DNA from: Paludibacter sp.
GTDB lineage: Bacteria > Bacteroidota > Bacteroidia > Bacteroidales > Paludibacteraceae
NCBI RefSeq assembly: GCF_009712605.1
Contig: NZ_WASO01000011.1
Location: 95,302-159,301 of the forward strand
Length of the DNA stretch: 64,000 nt
Direction of reading: 5' to 3'
This document shows positions 1-8,465 of this stretch, piece after piece (positions within the stretch are counted from its first letter, which is position 1; each line of letters begins with the position of its first letter). Under the pieces are notes generated by a model, which did no database searches, was not told where the DNA came from, and was given only the letters and a program-made list of their open reading frames with translations. The position numbers and the translations under genes were made by a program.

Positions 1-104
1 ATGCCACCCTGCTCTACTACCTCACCGATGAAGCGCAGGAAGGCAAAACCGCATTCCTCGAAAAACGCAAACCCGATTTCAAGAAATTCCCGAAATTTCC
101 CTGA
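1..104 (+). CDS. menB: 1,4-dihydroxy-2-naphthoyl-CoA synthase, C-terminal fragment
   Basis: Only the last 33 codons are in the window, read in the frame that begins with gcc at position 3 and stops at TGA 102-104. The peptide contains [19 protein letters not shown] followed by KKFPKFP, which matches the typical MenB (naphthoate synthase, crotonase fold) ending EGQEGRNAFxEKRKPDFxKFPxxP. MenB closes the second ring of menaquinone from o-succinylbenzoyl-CoA. The fused MenC-MenE gene, which makes and activates that substrate, lies 4.8 kb downstream on the same strand, supporting the call. The start is outside the window. Confidence 0.85.
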   Translation, partial: ATLLYYLTDEAQEGKTAFLEKRKPDFKKFPKFP

Positions 105-127
105 TAATCAGCCAACTGAAAACCACG

Positions 128-160
128 AAAGGGGGAACGACATCACATCGTTCCCCCTTT
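128..160. terminator. Strong hairpin terminator after menB
   Basis: A perfect 13-bp inverted repeat, AAAGGGGGAACGA (128-140) and TCGTTCCCCCTTT (148-160), encloses a 7-base loop. It begins 23 bases after the menB stop, and the stem itself ends in T's, as expected of an intrinsic terminator. Confidence 0.8.
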
Positions 161-730
161 CTGCTAACCAATGCAACTACACAAATTTGATTCCTGAATG
201 ACGTGAGGATCCACCGGACGGTCTCTTATTCATCAAACATGGGCAAAATCCATTTGTGGGAGTTGCGTTTCTCAACTGATTTATATCCTTTTGCCGACAT
301 CACGTCGCCGCCGGGATGGAAAAATATAATTATCTCTTTAGATTATTGATGATTGAATTATTAAGAGTTTTGCTCGTAGCATTGCTGAATTTTCGAACAA
401 AGTTAGTACCATATTTTCTGTCGACGAGCACCTGAAAGAGGCTAAAATGACCTATTCAATTCATCATTCTATTGCTGGTTCATGATCCCGAATACCGTGG
501 CTATAACTTCATCATTTTCTGATTTTTTATCGCAACGCAACAAAATAGTTAAACAGATAAAATGATGAATTCAATTCGTCATTTTGGGATTGTCATTCAT
601 TGATACAAACACATTATATCATTGAATATCTAACAATTAAGATGCATTTATTCACTGTAAATATTTATGTTTCAGGAAAAGCAAGAAAGCAAATTGATTC
701 AGTTGAGCTTCAGTTTGTATAGCCAATTTA
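161..730. other. Long intergenic gap without recognisable gene
   Basis: No frame gives a convincing protein. The stretch is AT-rich toward its right half and holds one conspicuous imperfect palindrome at 559-585, with a weaker partial copy of one arm near 449-467 (attcaattcatcatt). It may be a decayed gene, a regulatory region for the hybrid kinase downstream, or an insertion remnant; nothing seen decides between these. Confidence 0.4.
559..585. repeat. Imperfect palindrome
   Basis: The 27 bases read AAAATGATGAATT-C-AATTCGTCATTTT. The two 13-base arms pair except at one position, around a central C. A related half-site (TTCAATTCATCATT) lies about 110 bases upstream. It could be an operator or part of a small repeat. 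Confidence 0.45.
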
Positions 731-757
731 TTGACTAACAGAATTTAGCTATCTTTG
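731..757 (+). promoter_or_regulatory. Bacteroidota-type promoter for the hybrid kinase
   Basis: A TAtcTTTG -7 element at 750-757 is preceded by TTG at 731-733. The spacing (16) is slightly short against the usual TTTG-N19-23-TAnnTTTG. It lies about 90 bases before the start codon at 844. Confidence 0.5.
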
Positions 758-843
758 CACGCTGAAATAAATCACATCAACCAGATAATCAAAAGAGAAT
801 ACAACCAGCTGTCAAAGATGGTTGTGTAAATAAAATTCGGGCT

Positions 844-3021
844 ATGAGAAAACTCCAACTACAAAAAATCACACCCTTTTCGTGGATCACCTTGTCGCTT
901 TTGGCGCTAATTGTAGCCGCAACTGTTATTGCCATTGTAGTTCGCCAGCAACAAAAAAACAGGATCAACACTGCACTGAAAATTTTGCAGGACAGTAACC
1001 AGCCGGTGAAACAGGTTGAAGCTACTCTTGAAATACTCTATCAGTCTGAAAATAAATTCAGAGAATATACTCTTACATACGATAAAGCCCACCTTGAAAA
1101 CTACAGAAAAAGTATCGTTGACCTGAAAGCACATATTGATACCCTTCAGCAAATGTCTTTACAGCTTGATAACGATGAAAGCAAAGACCGGGTTCAGCAG
1201 ACTCTCTTATCGCGCAATAAAGAAGCCGGAAAATATCTACGGCTCAACAGACTGACTGATTCTTTAATGGTTGTTTTGTCTGTATTCGATTCTGTACCTC
1301 TCAAAAACGCCAACGACAAAATTGCTCTCCGGTCATTTACAATCGAAGACAGTAACATCAATATCGATACTATTGGGATGTCGAATACGACAAAGACCAA
1401 GAAGAAAGGGCTGTTCGGAAAAATCAAGTCGTTTCTTGTAGGGGAAAAAGAAACGCAACAGGTGACAAAAACCAAAATGGTGGTCAAAACCAATAAAACC
1501 ACTAAGACTGACACCGTCGCATCCCCGACAAACAGCATACGTCAATTGGCCAACTTGCTTATAGACAGAGGAAATACGTTCTATCAAAAGCAAATGAAAA
1601 CCATGCTCCGCAAGCGCATGGAGCAACGTGCAAGCGAATTGAAACTTGTACAAATGAATAATTCGCTGATGAACGAGATTAAAGGAATGTTGGATGACAT
1701 GCAACTCACTTTCCAGAACAAAGATTATCATGTCCGCGGCAAATCGACCACTACAATCTACCAATCATCTTCCGTACTGCATACTGTTTTATTGATTACT
1801 ATTATCGGAATTTTCCTGCTGGCACTGGCTGTTGTTTATATGCTAAGAAGAAAATCCATTGATAATGAAATTATTAAAGCATCGGAAAAGAAAGCTGTTG
1901 AAGAAGCATCGGAAAAGAGTAAGTTTCTGGCCTATATGAGTCATGAGTTCCGCTGTCCGGTGTCGCTGGTATTGGGATATACCGAACAACTGGAACAAAC
2001 CGGCTTGTCTGCCGAGCAGGCGAAATATTTGTCCAATCTGAAATCGTCTTCCGAAATCCTTTTATCAACTGTAAACGATATTCTCGACCTGTCGACTTTG
2101 CGCGCCGGACAAATGGTTTTGCTCTCGGAACCGTTTAGCCCTGAAGAAGCTTTGAATAAAGCGATTGCAACATTCCAGCAACAGGCAAAAGAGAAAAATC
2201 TTCAGCTCAAATACAACCGGACAGATAATGCCGCACTGGTAGTCGGCGACGAGATTCGTCTGCGTCAGATCATTAACAACCTGTTGAGCAACGCAATCAA
2301 GTACACCAAACAGGGTTCCGTTTCTGTTTCTTCAGCACTTGTGCCGACCAATGGAAAAATGACTCTTGAACTGAAGATTGCCGATACCGGTATAGGCATT
2401 CCGGCAGATAAACTGGGACAAGTTTTCGATGAATACCAAAGAGTGCACGATTCCTCTTCGTCAAACTGGATTATCGGCACCGGCTTGGGATTATCGGTTA
2501 CCCGCCAGCTGGTTGAAAGAATGGGAGGAACAATAACGGTGAAAAGTGAATTGAACAAAGGATCTGAATTCACGGTAAAAATACCTTTCCAACCCTACTT
2601 GGGCACACTCAAAGCGAAGCAGACCGCCGACACAAAAACCGCTGTACTGCCGGACAACCTGAAAATTCTGGTAGCAGACGACAATTATCTCAATATCTCT
2701 TTACTAAAGTCTGTTTTCGAAAGAACCAATGCCGTTGTTGACGTTGCGGAAAACGGTCAGATTGCATTCGACAAACTCTGCTCCCAAAAGTATGATATTC
2801 TGCTCAGCGACTTGTATATGCCTGTTATGAATGGAATTGAGCTGGCAAAAAGAATCCGTGCACATCAAAATGCAACAGTCAAAAACATTCCGATGATTGT
2901 TCTGTCGGGAAATATTTCTCCTGAAATAACGAAAGAAATAATGGAAGCCGGCATCAACGGATATCTGCTAAAACCGTATCAGCAGAATGATTTGTTTAGC
3001 CTGATTGTGAAGCAATTCTGA
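844..3021 (+). CDS. Membrane hybrid sensor histidine kinase with C-terminal receiver domain
   Basis: This 725-residue two-component sensor has a transmembrane helix at about 15-35, a roughly 280-residue periplasmic region with helical and Lys/Thr-rich parts, a second helix at about 315-337, a HisKA region with H-box FLAYMSHEFRCPV (His367), an ATPase domain with N-box RLRQIINNLLSNAIKY, G1 DTGIGI and G2 GTGLGLSV, and a receiver ending the protein with phospho-acceptor Asp656 in SDLYMPVMNG and the conserved Lys in LLKPYQ. The H-box departs slightly from the usual SHEIRTPL (FRC for IRT). No HPt or DNA-binding domain follows, so phosphoryl flow must pass to a separate HPt or the receiver must act in feedback. 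The signal is unknown. The convergent LytTR pair next door is a separate system by sequence. Confidence 0.88.
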   Translation: MRKLQLQKITPFSWITLSLLALIVAATVIAIVVRQQQKNRINTALKILQDSNQPVKQVEATLEILYQSENKFREYTLTYDKAHLENYRKSIVDLKAHIDTLQQMSLQLDNDESKDRVQQTLLSRNKEAGKYLRLNRLTDSLMVVLSVFDSVPLKNANDKIALRSFTIEDSNINIDTIGMSNTTKTKKKGLFGKIKSFLVGEKETQQVTKTKMVVKTNKTTKTDTVASPTNSIRQLANLLIDRGNTFYQKQMKTMLRKRMEQRASELKLVQMNNSLMNEIKGMLDDMQLTFQNKDYHVRGKSTTTIYQSSSVLHTVLLITIIGIFLLALAVVYMLRRKSIDNEIIKASEKKAVEEASEKSKFLAYMSHEFRCPVSLVLGYTEQLEQTGLSAEQAKYLSNLKSSSEILLSTVNDILDLSTLRAGQMVLLSEPFSPEEALNKAIATFQQQAKEKNLQLKYNRTDNAALVVGDEIRLRQIINNLLSNAIKYTKQGSVSVSSALVPTNGKMTLELKIADTGIGIPADKLGQVFDEYQRVHDSSSSNWIIGTGLGLSVTRQLVERMGGTITVKSELNKGSEFTVKIPFQPYLGTLKAKQTADTKTAVLPDNLKILVADDNYLNISLLKSVFERTNAVVDVAENGQIAFDKLCSQKYDILLSDLYMPVMNGIELAKRIRAHQNATVKNIPMIVLSGNISPEITKEIMEAGINGYLLKPYQQNDLFSLIVKQF

Positions 3022-3024
3022 TAA

Positions 3025-3774
3025 TTACTTCTTCCGGTTGTCTTCGTTAAGCGAAGAATCAATAGCAGACATTACGGCTTGTTTGTATGAAATGCCTATT
3101 GGGAGGCGCTTCTCAAGGACAAGAACATCGTTGTTTGTATAGGAAGAAATGTATTTTTTGTTGACTATAAATGATTTATGAATTTGTAGAAAGATAGAAG
3201 CAGGGAGAGTTTCCATCATTTTACGGGTACTGGAAGTCGCCATCAACGAATGTCCTTCAAGGATTACCTTAACATAGTTTCCATAGCTCTGTAAATAAAC
3301 AATTTGCGTCGGATTAACCCATTCGGATGACATCCCCATTTTTATTTCAACATCTTCGAAATCTTCAGGTTCACTCATTTGAGTCTTCAGATTAAGCAGG
3401 TCGGCTCTCTCAATAACACGTTCCACGGCTCTGTTGAACTGCTGCCGCGTAATCGGCTTCACTAAATAGTCAACCACATTGTATTCGAAGCTATTCAGGG
3501 CATATTGCGAAAAAGCAGTTGTAAATACAACCATCGGTTGGTATTTCAGCGTATTAAGCATATCAAATCCTGTAAGCCCGGGCAAGTTAATGTCCAGAAA
3601 CAAAACATCAACCGGATGCTGCTCCAGAAGCTGAAAAGCCTCGGTAGCATCAAAGGCACACCCGACCAATTCAAGTTGGTCAACCTGACTGATGTATGAA
3701 CTAAGAACCCATTGAGCAGGTTGTTCATCTTCCACAATCACACACTTAAGTTTACGACTGCTCATTTCCATCAT
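3025..3774 (-). CDS. LytTR-family response regulator
   Basis: At 249 residues this has the AlgR/LytR layout: a receiver at about 9-125, with acidic pocket VEDE and phospho-acceptor Asp61 in VLFLDINLPG, and a LytTR DNA-binding domain at about 140-240 (YLQSYGNYVKVILEG, IHKSFIVNKKYISS). Three in-frame ATGs (codons 1, 2 and 4) are possible starts; the first is 6 bases after the stop of the upstream kinase-like gene, so the two are cotranscribed. The expected partner is the LytS-type protein encoded just upstream, but that protein appears to lack ATPase motifs (see its entry), so how this regulator is phosphorylated is open. Targets are unknown. Confidence 0.88.
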   Translation of the reverse strand: MMEMSSRKLKCVIVEDEQPAQWVLSSYISQVDQLELVGCAFDATEAFQLLEQHPVDVLFLDINLPGLTGFDMLNTLKYQPMVVFTTAFSQYALNSFEYNVVDYLVKPITRQQFNRAVERVIERADLLNLKTQMSEPEDFEDVEIKMGMSSEWVNPTQIVYLQSYGNYVKVILEGHSLMATSSTRKMMETLPASIFLQIHKSFIVNKKYISSYTNNDVLVLEKRLPIGISYKQAVMSAIDSSLNEDNRKK

Positions 3775-3780
3775 TATTGC

Positions 3781-4809
3781 CTATAATTTAATTTCCATTC
3801 TTGTCGTTTGCACATGATCCCTTTCTTCAAATTTCAACAAATTTTTCCCCGGAAAGAGAGCGTTCAAACGCTTATTTATTAACTGAAAACATTCATTTTC
3901 AACTTTTTTCGCATCCATATCAGGCGATATGGTGTTCTTTATCAACAAAGAGATTTTAGCCTTGTTTGCTACAATTGTCACATCAACAGACGGTTTAAGA
4001 TGATGATTCTTACTCCTTTTTATAGCAGCCTCTACCAAAGGATAAAGAAGCAGTGAAGGTATTTTTGCAGAAGCATCGGCAATATCCTGAGTAAATACAA
4101 TATTGCATCGAGCTCCCAACCTCAGTTTCTCAATATCGAGAAAGCTCTGTATCATCGACACCTCTTCCTGTATTTCAATTGTTTCCCGTTTGGAAATATT
4201 CTCTCGGAAACGAAGAAGTTCCGACAGTTTGTATGTATAATCGAGCGATATTTCTCTGTCCACCATGATCGTAGCAGCCAAATTGTTTAGCGTATTGAAC
4301 AGAAAATGCGGATTCATTTGCATTTTTAGCAAGTCAAGTTCTTGTTGCTTAAAAGCCAACTCGTTGATTATCTTTTGATTATTTTTTTTCAAAGCACTGA
4401 TCGTTATATACGAAAACAACCAGCCTCCACTCAGAAAACATAGAACTACCAAATAGCTCCACTTGTTTTCCCAGGCTTTTTCCGATCCAACAAAAGCAGC
4501 ACTGATTCTCATCGTTACCGCAGTGGTGATACCTATCAGAATAACAAACAATATGGCGATTATCAGCAATTTATAGTTATTGGAAGTCAATTTCTTATAA
4601 ATGACACATAGCCCATAATTAAGCGCTGCCACCAATGCAATCCATAACCCTGCCGCAATATAGTTTTTCCACGTAACCTCCCCACACAACATATTAACAA
4701 TCAATAATATGTACATTAAAAATGTCACTATAATACCCGAATGCAGGGAAATGTTGTTGTTTCTCACCTTGTGCAATTTATTTTGTTGAGTTACGTGTTC
4801 TCCTAGCAA
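3781..4809 (-). CDS. LytS-type sensor kinase homologue with degenerate ATPase domain
   Basis: This membrane protein has about four helices in the first 140 residues, then a short coiled coil and the His_kinase (PF06580) motif KMQMNPHFLFNTLNNL containing the phospho-acceptor His. The following ATPase half is eroded. The usual LVENAIKHG reads LVEAAIKRS, so the Mg-coordinating Asn is absent, and the DNG and GxGLxN glycine loops are not recognisable (IKNTISPD, NECFQLINKRL). It may be a pseudokinase or depend on a partner. The open frame begins with TTG at 4809, but a TATTTTTG-like -7 sequence overlaps that codon, so a downstream GTG at 4767 is an alternative start. It is directly upstream of, and probably cotranscribed with, the LytTR regulator. 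Confidence 0.8.
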   Translation of the reverse strand: MLGEHVTQQNKLHKVRNNNISLHSGIIVTFLMYILLIVNMLCGEVTWKNYIAAGLWIALVAALNYGLCVIYKKLTSNNYKLLIIAILFVILIGITTAVTMRISAAFVGSEKAWENKWSYLVVLCFLSGGWLFSYITISALKKNNQKIINELAFKQQELDLLKMQMNPHFLFNTLNNLAATIMVDREISLDYTYKLSELLRFRENISKRETIEIQEEVSMIQSFLDIEKLRLGARCNIVFTQDIADASAKIPSLLLYPLVEAAIKRSKNHHLKPSVDVTIVANKAKISLLIKNTISPDMDAKKVENECFQLINKRLNALFPGKNLLKFEERDHVQTTRMEIKL

Positions 4810-4888
4810 AAATACTAAAATTCTTTGATACCATCTTTTAAGAGGAATAACGACTTGTGGTTAAACTCCATCTTAGTTCCAAAATCAG

Positions 4889-4896
4889 TAACTTTG
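4889..4896 (+). promoter_or_regulatory. -7 element (TAACTTTG) for menC-menE
   Basis: TAACTTTG sits 26 bases before the ATG at 4923 and inside the longer open frame that begins at 4857. If real, it shows that translation starts at 4923. No clear -33 element is visible. Confidence 0.5.
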
Positions 4897-4922
4897 CAAG
4901 CTTACATACAAAACCGAACAAT

Positions 4923-7052
4923 ATGGCACTTGCTTACCGCATACTTCCCTACACATTGCATTTCAAACAACCGGCGGGCACTTCGCGCGGCGTTTACCGC
5001 ACCCGGCAGTCGTGGTACGTGCAGTTGTGGCACACCGAACAACCGCTCCGCATCGGCATTGGCGAGTGTGCCCCCCTACCCGATCTGAGTTGCGACGCTC
5101 TGCCCGGTTACGCAGAAATTTTAGACCGGTTTTGCCAAGAGCTCATTGTCAACGGAAAACTGGATTACATCGCTTTACGCCCCTATCCCTCGATGTTGTT
5201 TGGACTGGAGACGGCACTCCGTCACCTCGAAACCGGATCTTTCTGGCTCTGGGATACCCCGTTTTCGCGAGTTGAAAAAGGCATCACCATCAACGGCCTT
5301 ATCTGGATGGGTGATAAGGATAAAATGTTCAGTCAAATAGAACAAAAAATGGAGAAAGGGTTCCGCTGTATCAAACTGAAAATCGGTGCCATCGATTTTG
5401 AAGAAGAACTAGCGCTGATCCGCCATATCCGCAGCCACTTCTCGCCCGACCAGATCGAAATCCGCGTGGATGCCAACGGCGCTTTTTCGCCCGACAATGC
5501 ACTGGAAAAACTGCACCGGCTAGCCGAATTGCAACTTCACTCCATCGAACAACCCATCCGGCAGGGACAATGGGAAACGATGGCAAAACTGGTAAAAGAG
5601 ACTCCTCTTCCCATCGCTTTGGACGAAGAACTGATTGGCATCAACAATCCGGCAGAGAAACAACGCTTGCTGGATACCATTCATCCTCAATATATTATTC
5701 TGAAACCATCGCTTCACGGCGGGATTCAGGGTTGCACCGAATGGATTGCCGAAGCCGAAAAACGTTCCATCGGCTGGTGGATCACCTCGGCGCTGGAGTC
5801 GAATATCGGCCTGAATGCCATTGCGCAATGGTGCGCCACTCTCAATCCTTCTCTGCCGCAAGGATTGGGCACCGGGGCTCTTTTTACCGACAACATCGAC
5901 ATGCCGCTGGAAGTAATAGGAGACCAACTCTGGAATAAACAGGCTGAAACGGAAGAAAACGCACCCTACTGTCTCGATAGAAACCACCAATCGATAACCC
6001 TCAACGGCATTCCCTATTCCAAAGAACTGGCATTGATTCTGGCAGATACCAAGCTGACCGAACCGGAAACACCCGAATGGGAACGCGAACTGTTCGCCTT
6101 TTTACAAGCATGGTGGAACGATTCCCCCACCCTTACGGTTCACACCTCCGGCTCGACCGGAACACCCAAAAACATTGTGGTGGAAAAAGAACGGATGATG
6201 CAAAGTGCCATCACCACCTGCACCGCTTTGGGATTGCAACACGGGGATAAAGCGCTGCTATGCCTGCCGGTACGCTACATCGCGGGCAAAATGATGGTAG
6301 TACGCTCACTCGTTGCCGGACTCGATCTCTACACGGTTGCACCGAATGGCCACCCGTTAGCAACTATTCCGAACGATCTGATATTTGACTTTGCCGCCAT
6401 GGTTCCACTGCAGGTATTCAATTCCTTGTTGAACGATAAAACAGCATTAGGAACCATCAAAAACGGCATTATTGGAGGTGCCGCCATTGATCCGGAAATG
6501 GAAATGAAAGTTGCCGAACTGCCCAATGCCTGGTACTCCACCTACGGCATGACCGAAACGCTGTCGCACATCGCACTGCGCCGCCTCAACGGCACAACAC
6601 GGTCGGAAACTTATCGCCCGGTCAATAACGTCAACATCTCCCTTTCCGAAGACGAAACGCTGACAATCGATGCTCCCCGGATCTGTCCCGAAAAAATCGT
6701 TACCAACGATATTGCCCGCCTCTTGCCCGATGGCAGTTTTGAAATTCTGGGCCGCAAAGACAACGTAATCAACAGCGGGGGCATCAAACTACAAACCGAA
6801 CAGATTGAACGAAAACTCGCTCAAATTCTTGATGTCCCGTTTTGCATTACCTCCGCTCCCGATCCGAAGTTGGGCGAAAAATTGGTATTACTAATCGAAT
6901 CGAAAGAGATTTCGAAACAAGATTTACTAAATAAAATATCTTGTCATTTAGGTGTTTATGAAACTCCGAAACACATTATTGCGGTAGATAAAATACCAAT
7001 GACCCCCAACGGAAAAATAGACCGGAAAGCTGCAAAAGATATGGTTGAGTGA
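4923..7052 (+). CDS. menC-menE: Fused o-succinylbenzoate synthase / o-succinylbenzoate-CoA ligase
   Basis: One 709-residue protein joins two consecutive menaquinone enzymes. Residues 1-340 are MenC (enolase superfamily), dehydrating SHCHC to o-succinylbenzoate: KLKIG supplies the catalytic Lys pair (151/153), metal ligands are Asp183 (VDANG), Glu209 (SIEQP) and the LDEE of 233-236, and the second base is Lys261 (ILKPS). Residues about 355-709 are MenE (ANL adenylating family): HTSGSTGTPK at 407-416, YGMTET, GRKDNVINSGG, and the C-terminal PNGKIDRKA with the catalytic Lys. The 66 bases upstream in the same frame contain a promoter-like TAACTTTG and look non-coding, so ATG 4923 is chosen. The product would feed MenB, whose gene ends at position 104; a two-component locus now separates them. 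Confidence 0.9.
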   Translation: MALAYRILPYTLHFKQPAGTSRGVYRTRQSWYVQLWHTEQPLRIGIGECAPLPDLSCDALPGYAEILDRFCQELIVNGKLDYIALRPYPSMLFGLETALRHLETGSFWLWDTPFSRVEKGITINGLIWMGDKDKMFSQIEQKMEKGFRCIKLKIGAIDFEEELALIRHIRSHFSPDQIEIRVDANGAFSPDNALEKLHRLAELQLHSIEQPIRQGQWETMAKLVKETPLPIALDEELIGINNPAEKQRLLDTIHPQYIILKPSLHGGIQGCTEWIAEAEKRSIGWWITSALESNIGLNAIAQWCATLNPSLPQGLGTGALFTDNIDMPLEVIGDQLWNKQAETEENAPYCLDRNHQSITLNGIPYSKELALILADTKLTEPETPEWERELFAFLQAWWNDSPTLTVHTSGSTGTPKNIVVEKERMMQSAITTCTALGLQHGDKALLCLPVRYIAGKMMVVRSLVAGLDLYTVAPNGHPLATIPNDLIFDFAAMVPLQVFNSLLNDKTALGTIKNGIIGGAAIDPEMEMKVAELPNAWYSTYGMTETLSHIALRRLNGTTRSETYRPVNNVNISLSEDETLTIDAPRICPEKIVTNDIARLLPDGSFEILGRKDNVINSGGIKLQTEQIERKLAQILDVPFCITSAPDPKLGEKLVLLIESKEISKQDLLNKISCHLGVYETPKHIIAVDKIPMTPNGKIDRKAAKDMVE

Positions 7053-7100
7053 GAAGAAAAAAGTGATTCGAAAGTCAATTCTGCTCTCAAAATGTATGAT

Positions 7101-7159
7101 TTTGGTGATTACGATATAAAATTATTATAATATTTGGTGATTACAATCACTAAATTCAC
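7101..7159. repeat. 59-bp flanking repeat, left copy
   Basis: This copy differs from 8328-8386 at only 5 of 59 positions, in the same orientation. It contains GGTGATTACGAT and then an imperfect dyad TTGGTGATTACAATCACTAA (7134-7153). The pair brackets the AAA/DUF4143 gene exactly. Confidence 0.85.
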
Positions 7160-7167
7160 TATATTTG
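7133..7167 (+). promoter_or_regulatory. Promoter with internal dyad upstream of the AAA ATPase gene
   Basis: TTTG at 7133-7136 and TATATTTG at 7160-7167 are spaced by 23. The dyad GTGATTACAATCAC lies between the two elements, the classic position for a repressor site. The ATPase ATG is 20 bases downstream. Confidence 0.6.
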
Positions 7168-7187
7168 CGATTTAATATCATCCTATT

Positions 7188-8318
7188 ATGATACAGCGAA
7201 AACTTTCCGAAGTAATAAGCAGCCGACTTTTTTCGGGCAAAGCCATTTTGCTCATCGGAGCCAGACAGGTAGGTAAAACTACTCTTTTAAAGCAACTTAT
7301 ATCTAATCAGGATAATGCATTGTGGTTCAATGCTGATGAGTTCTCGGTCAGAAATTTATTTGAAAACGTTTCGGTCGAACGTTTCCGCACGCTGTTTGGC
7401 GATGCAAAAATTGTAATTATCGATGAAGCACAACGCATCGAAAATATTGGAATTAAGCTCAAACTCATTACCGACGAGCTCCCTGATATACAACTCATTG
7501 CTACAGGAAGTTCTGCTTTCGAGCTGTCGAACAAGATTAACGAACCACTCACCGGCCGCAAATGGGAATACGAACTCTATCCTCTCTCTTTTAGCGAAAT
7601 GGTAGCGCATCATGGCTATTTCGAAGAATACAAGCACTTGCCTGTCAGGCTAATTTACGGATATTACCCTGACGTAGTAAACAACCCCGGAAGCGAAAAT
7701 CAAATCCTGCATCAGCTTACCGAAAGCTACCTGTACAAAGATATTCTGGAATGGGAACGGATTAAAAAGCCTGATAAATTGCTGAAACTGTTGCAGGCTC
7801 TGGCTTTTCAGGTTGGTAGCCAGGTCTCATTTAATGAACTGAGCAATTTGGTTGAAATTGACAAAATTACCGTCGAAAAATATATCATCCTGTTGGAACA
7901 ATCCAAGGTCATTTTCCGTTTGTCGTCATTAAGCCGGAATCTTAGAAATGAGCTGAAAATGAGCCGAAAAATATATTTTTATGACAATGGAATTCGTAAT
8001 GCTTTGATTTCTAACTTTTCTGACATGGAAATGCGGACAGATAAGGGAGCTTTATGGGAAAATTTCATGATTAGCGAACGAATTAAATTACTACAATACA
8101 ACGAAATATGGGCAAATAAATGGTTTTGGAGAACAAGCGCCCAACAGGAGGTAGACTATATTGAGGAAGCTGATGGTAAAATGACCGCTTATGAATTCAA
8201 ATGGAACCCGGCTAAAAAAGCAAGAATTACCAAAGTGTTTTCAAATGCCTATCCGACAGCAGACCTGAAAGTGATTAACAGGGATAATTTTGACCAGTTT
8301 TTGCTCCTAAAACCATAA
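7188..8318 (+). CDS. AAA_14 ATPase with C-terminal DUF4143
   Basis: This 376-residue protein has Walker A GARQVGKTTLLK (about 24-35), Walker B IVIIDEAQRI (about 75-84), sensor motif IATGSSAFEL, and a C-terminal DUF4143 region with FYDNGIRNALI, KGALWENFMISER and the nuclease-like WRTSAQQEVDYI...YEFKW arrangement. The family is multi-copy in many Bacteroidota and archaea; its role is not established, with toxin-antitoxin or mobile-element links suggested. The E-VDY...EFK spacing resembles a restriction-endonuclease-fold C-terminus, but this is inference. Near-identical 59-bp direct repeats lie just outside both ends, suggesting the gene and repeats move or are regulated as one unit. Confidence 0.85.
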   Translation: MIQRKLSEVISSRLFSGKAILLIGARQVGKTTLLKQLISNQDNALWFNADEFSVRNLFENVSVERFRTLFGDAKIVIIDEAQRIENIGIKLKLITDELPDIQLIATGSSAFELSNKINEPLTGRKWEYELYPLSFSEMVAHHGYFEEYKHLPVRLIYGYYPDVVNNPGSENQILHQLTESYLYKDILEWERIKKPDKLLKLLQALAFQVGSQVSFNELSNLVEIDKITVEKYIILLEQSKVIFRLSSLSRNLRNELKMSRKIYFYDNGIRNALISNFSDMEMRTDKGALWENFMISERIKLLQYNEIWANKWFWRTSAQQEVDYIEEADGKMTAYEFKWNPAKKARITKVFSNAYPTADLKVINRDNFDQFLLLKP

Positions 8319-8327
8319 AATCCAACT

Positions 8328-8386
8328 TTTGGTGATTACGATAGAAAAATATTATAATATTTAGTGATTACGATCACTAAAATCAC
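8328..8386. repeat. 59-bp flanking repeat, right copy
   Basis: Direct-repeat partner of 7101-7159. Its dyad is better formed: TTAGTGATTACGATCACTAA (8361-8380). It begins 10 bases after the ATPase stop and ends 23 bases before the -33 element of the transporter promoter. Confidence 0.85.
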
Positions 8387-8409
8387 ATTTTATTAAAACA
8401 CACACGATT

Positions 8410-8440
8410 TTTGCCAACATCCGACAAATTTGTACTTTTG
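8410..8440 (+). promoter_or_regulatory. Promoter of the nucleoside transporter gene
   Basis: TTTG at 8410-8413, 19 bases, then TACTTTTG at 8433-8440 is a perfect match to the phylum consensus. The start codon at 8466 is 25 bases downstream. Confidence 0.75.
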
Positions 8441-8465
8441 TATCAACTTAAATTAAAATCGCCTT

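Noticed and set aside
1..201. 66-codon open frame at the left edge
   Set aside because: The neighbouring frame encodes the conserved C-terminus of MenB over 1-104, and this frame runs through a terminator hairpin.
4857..4922. Upstream start for menC-menE
   Set aside because: The extra 22 codons contain a promoter-like TAACTTTG and add no conserved residues.
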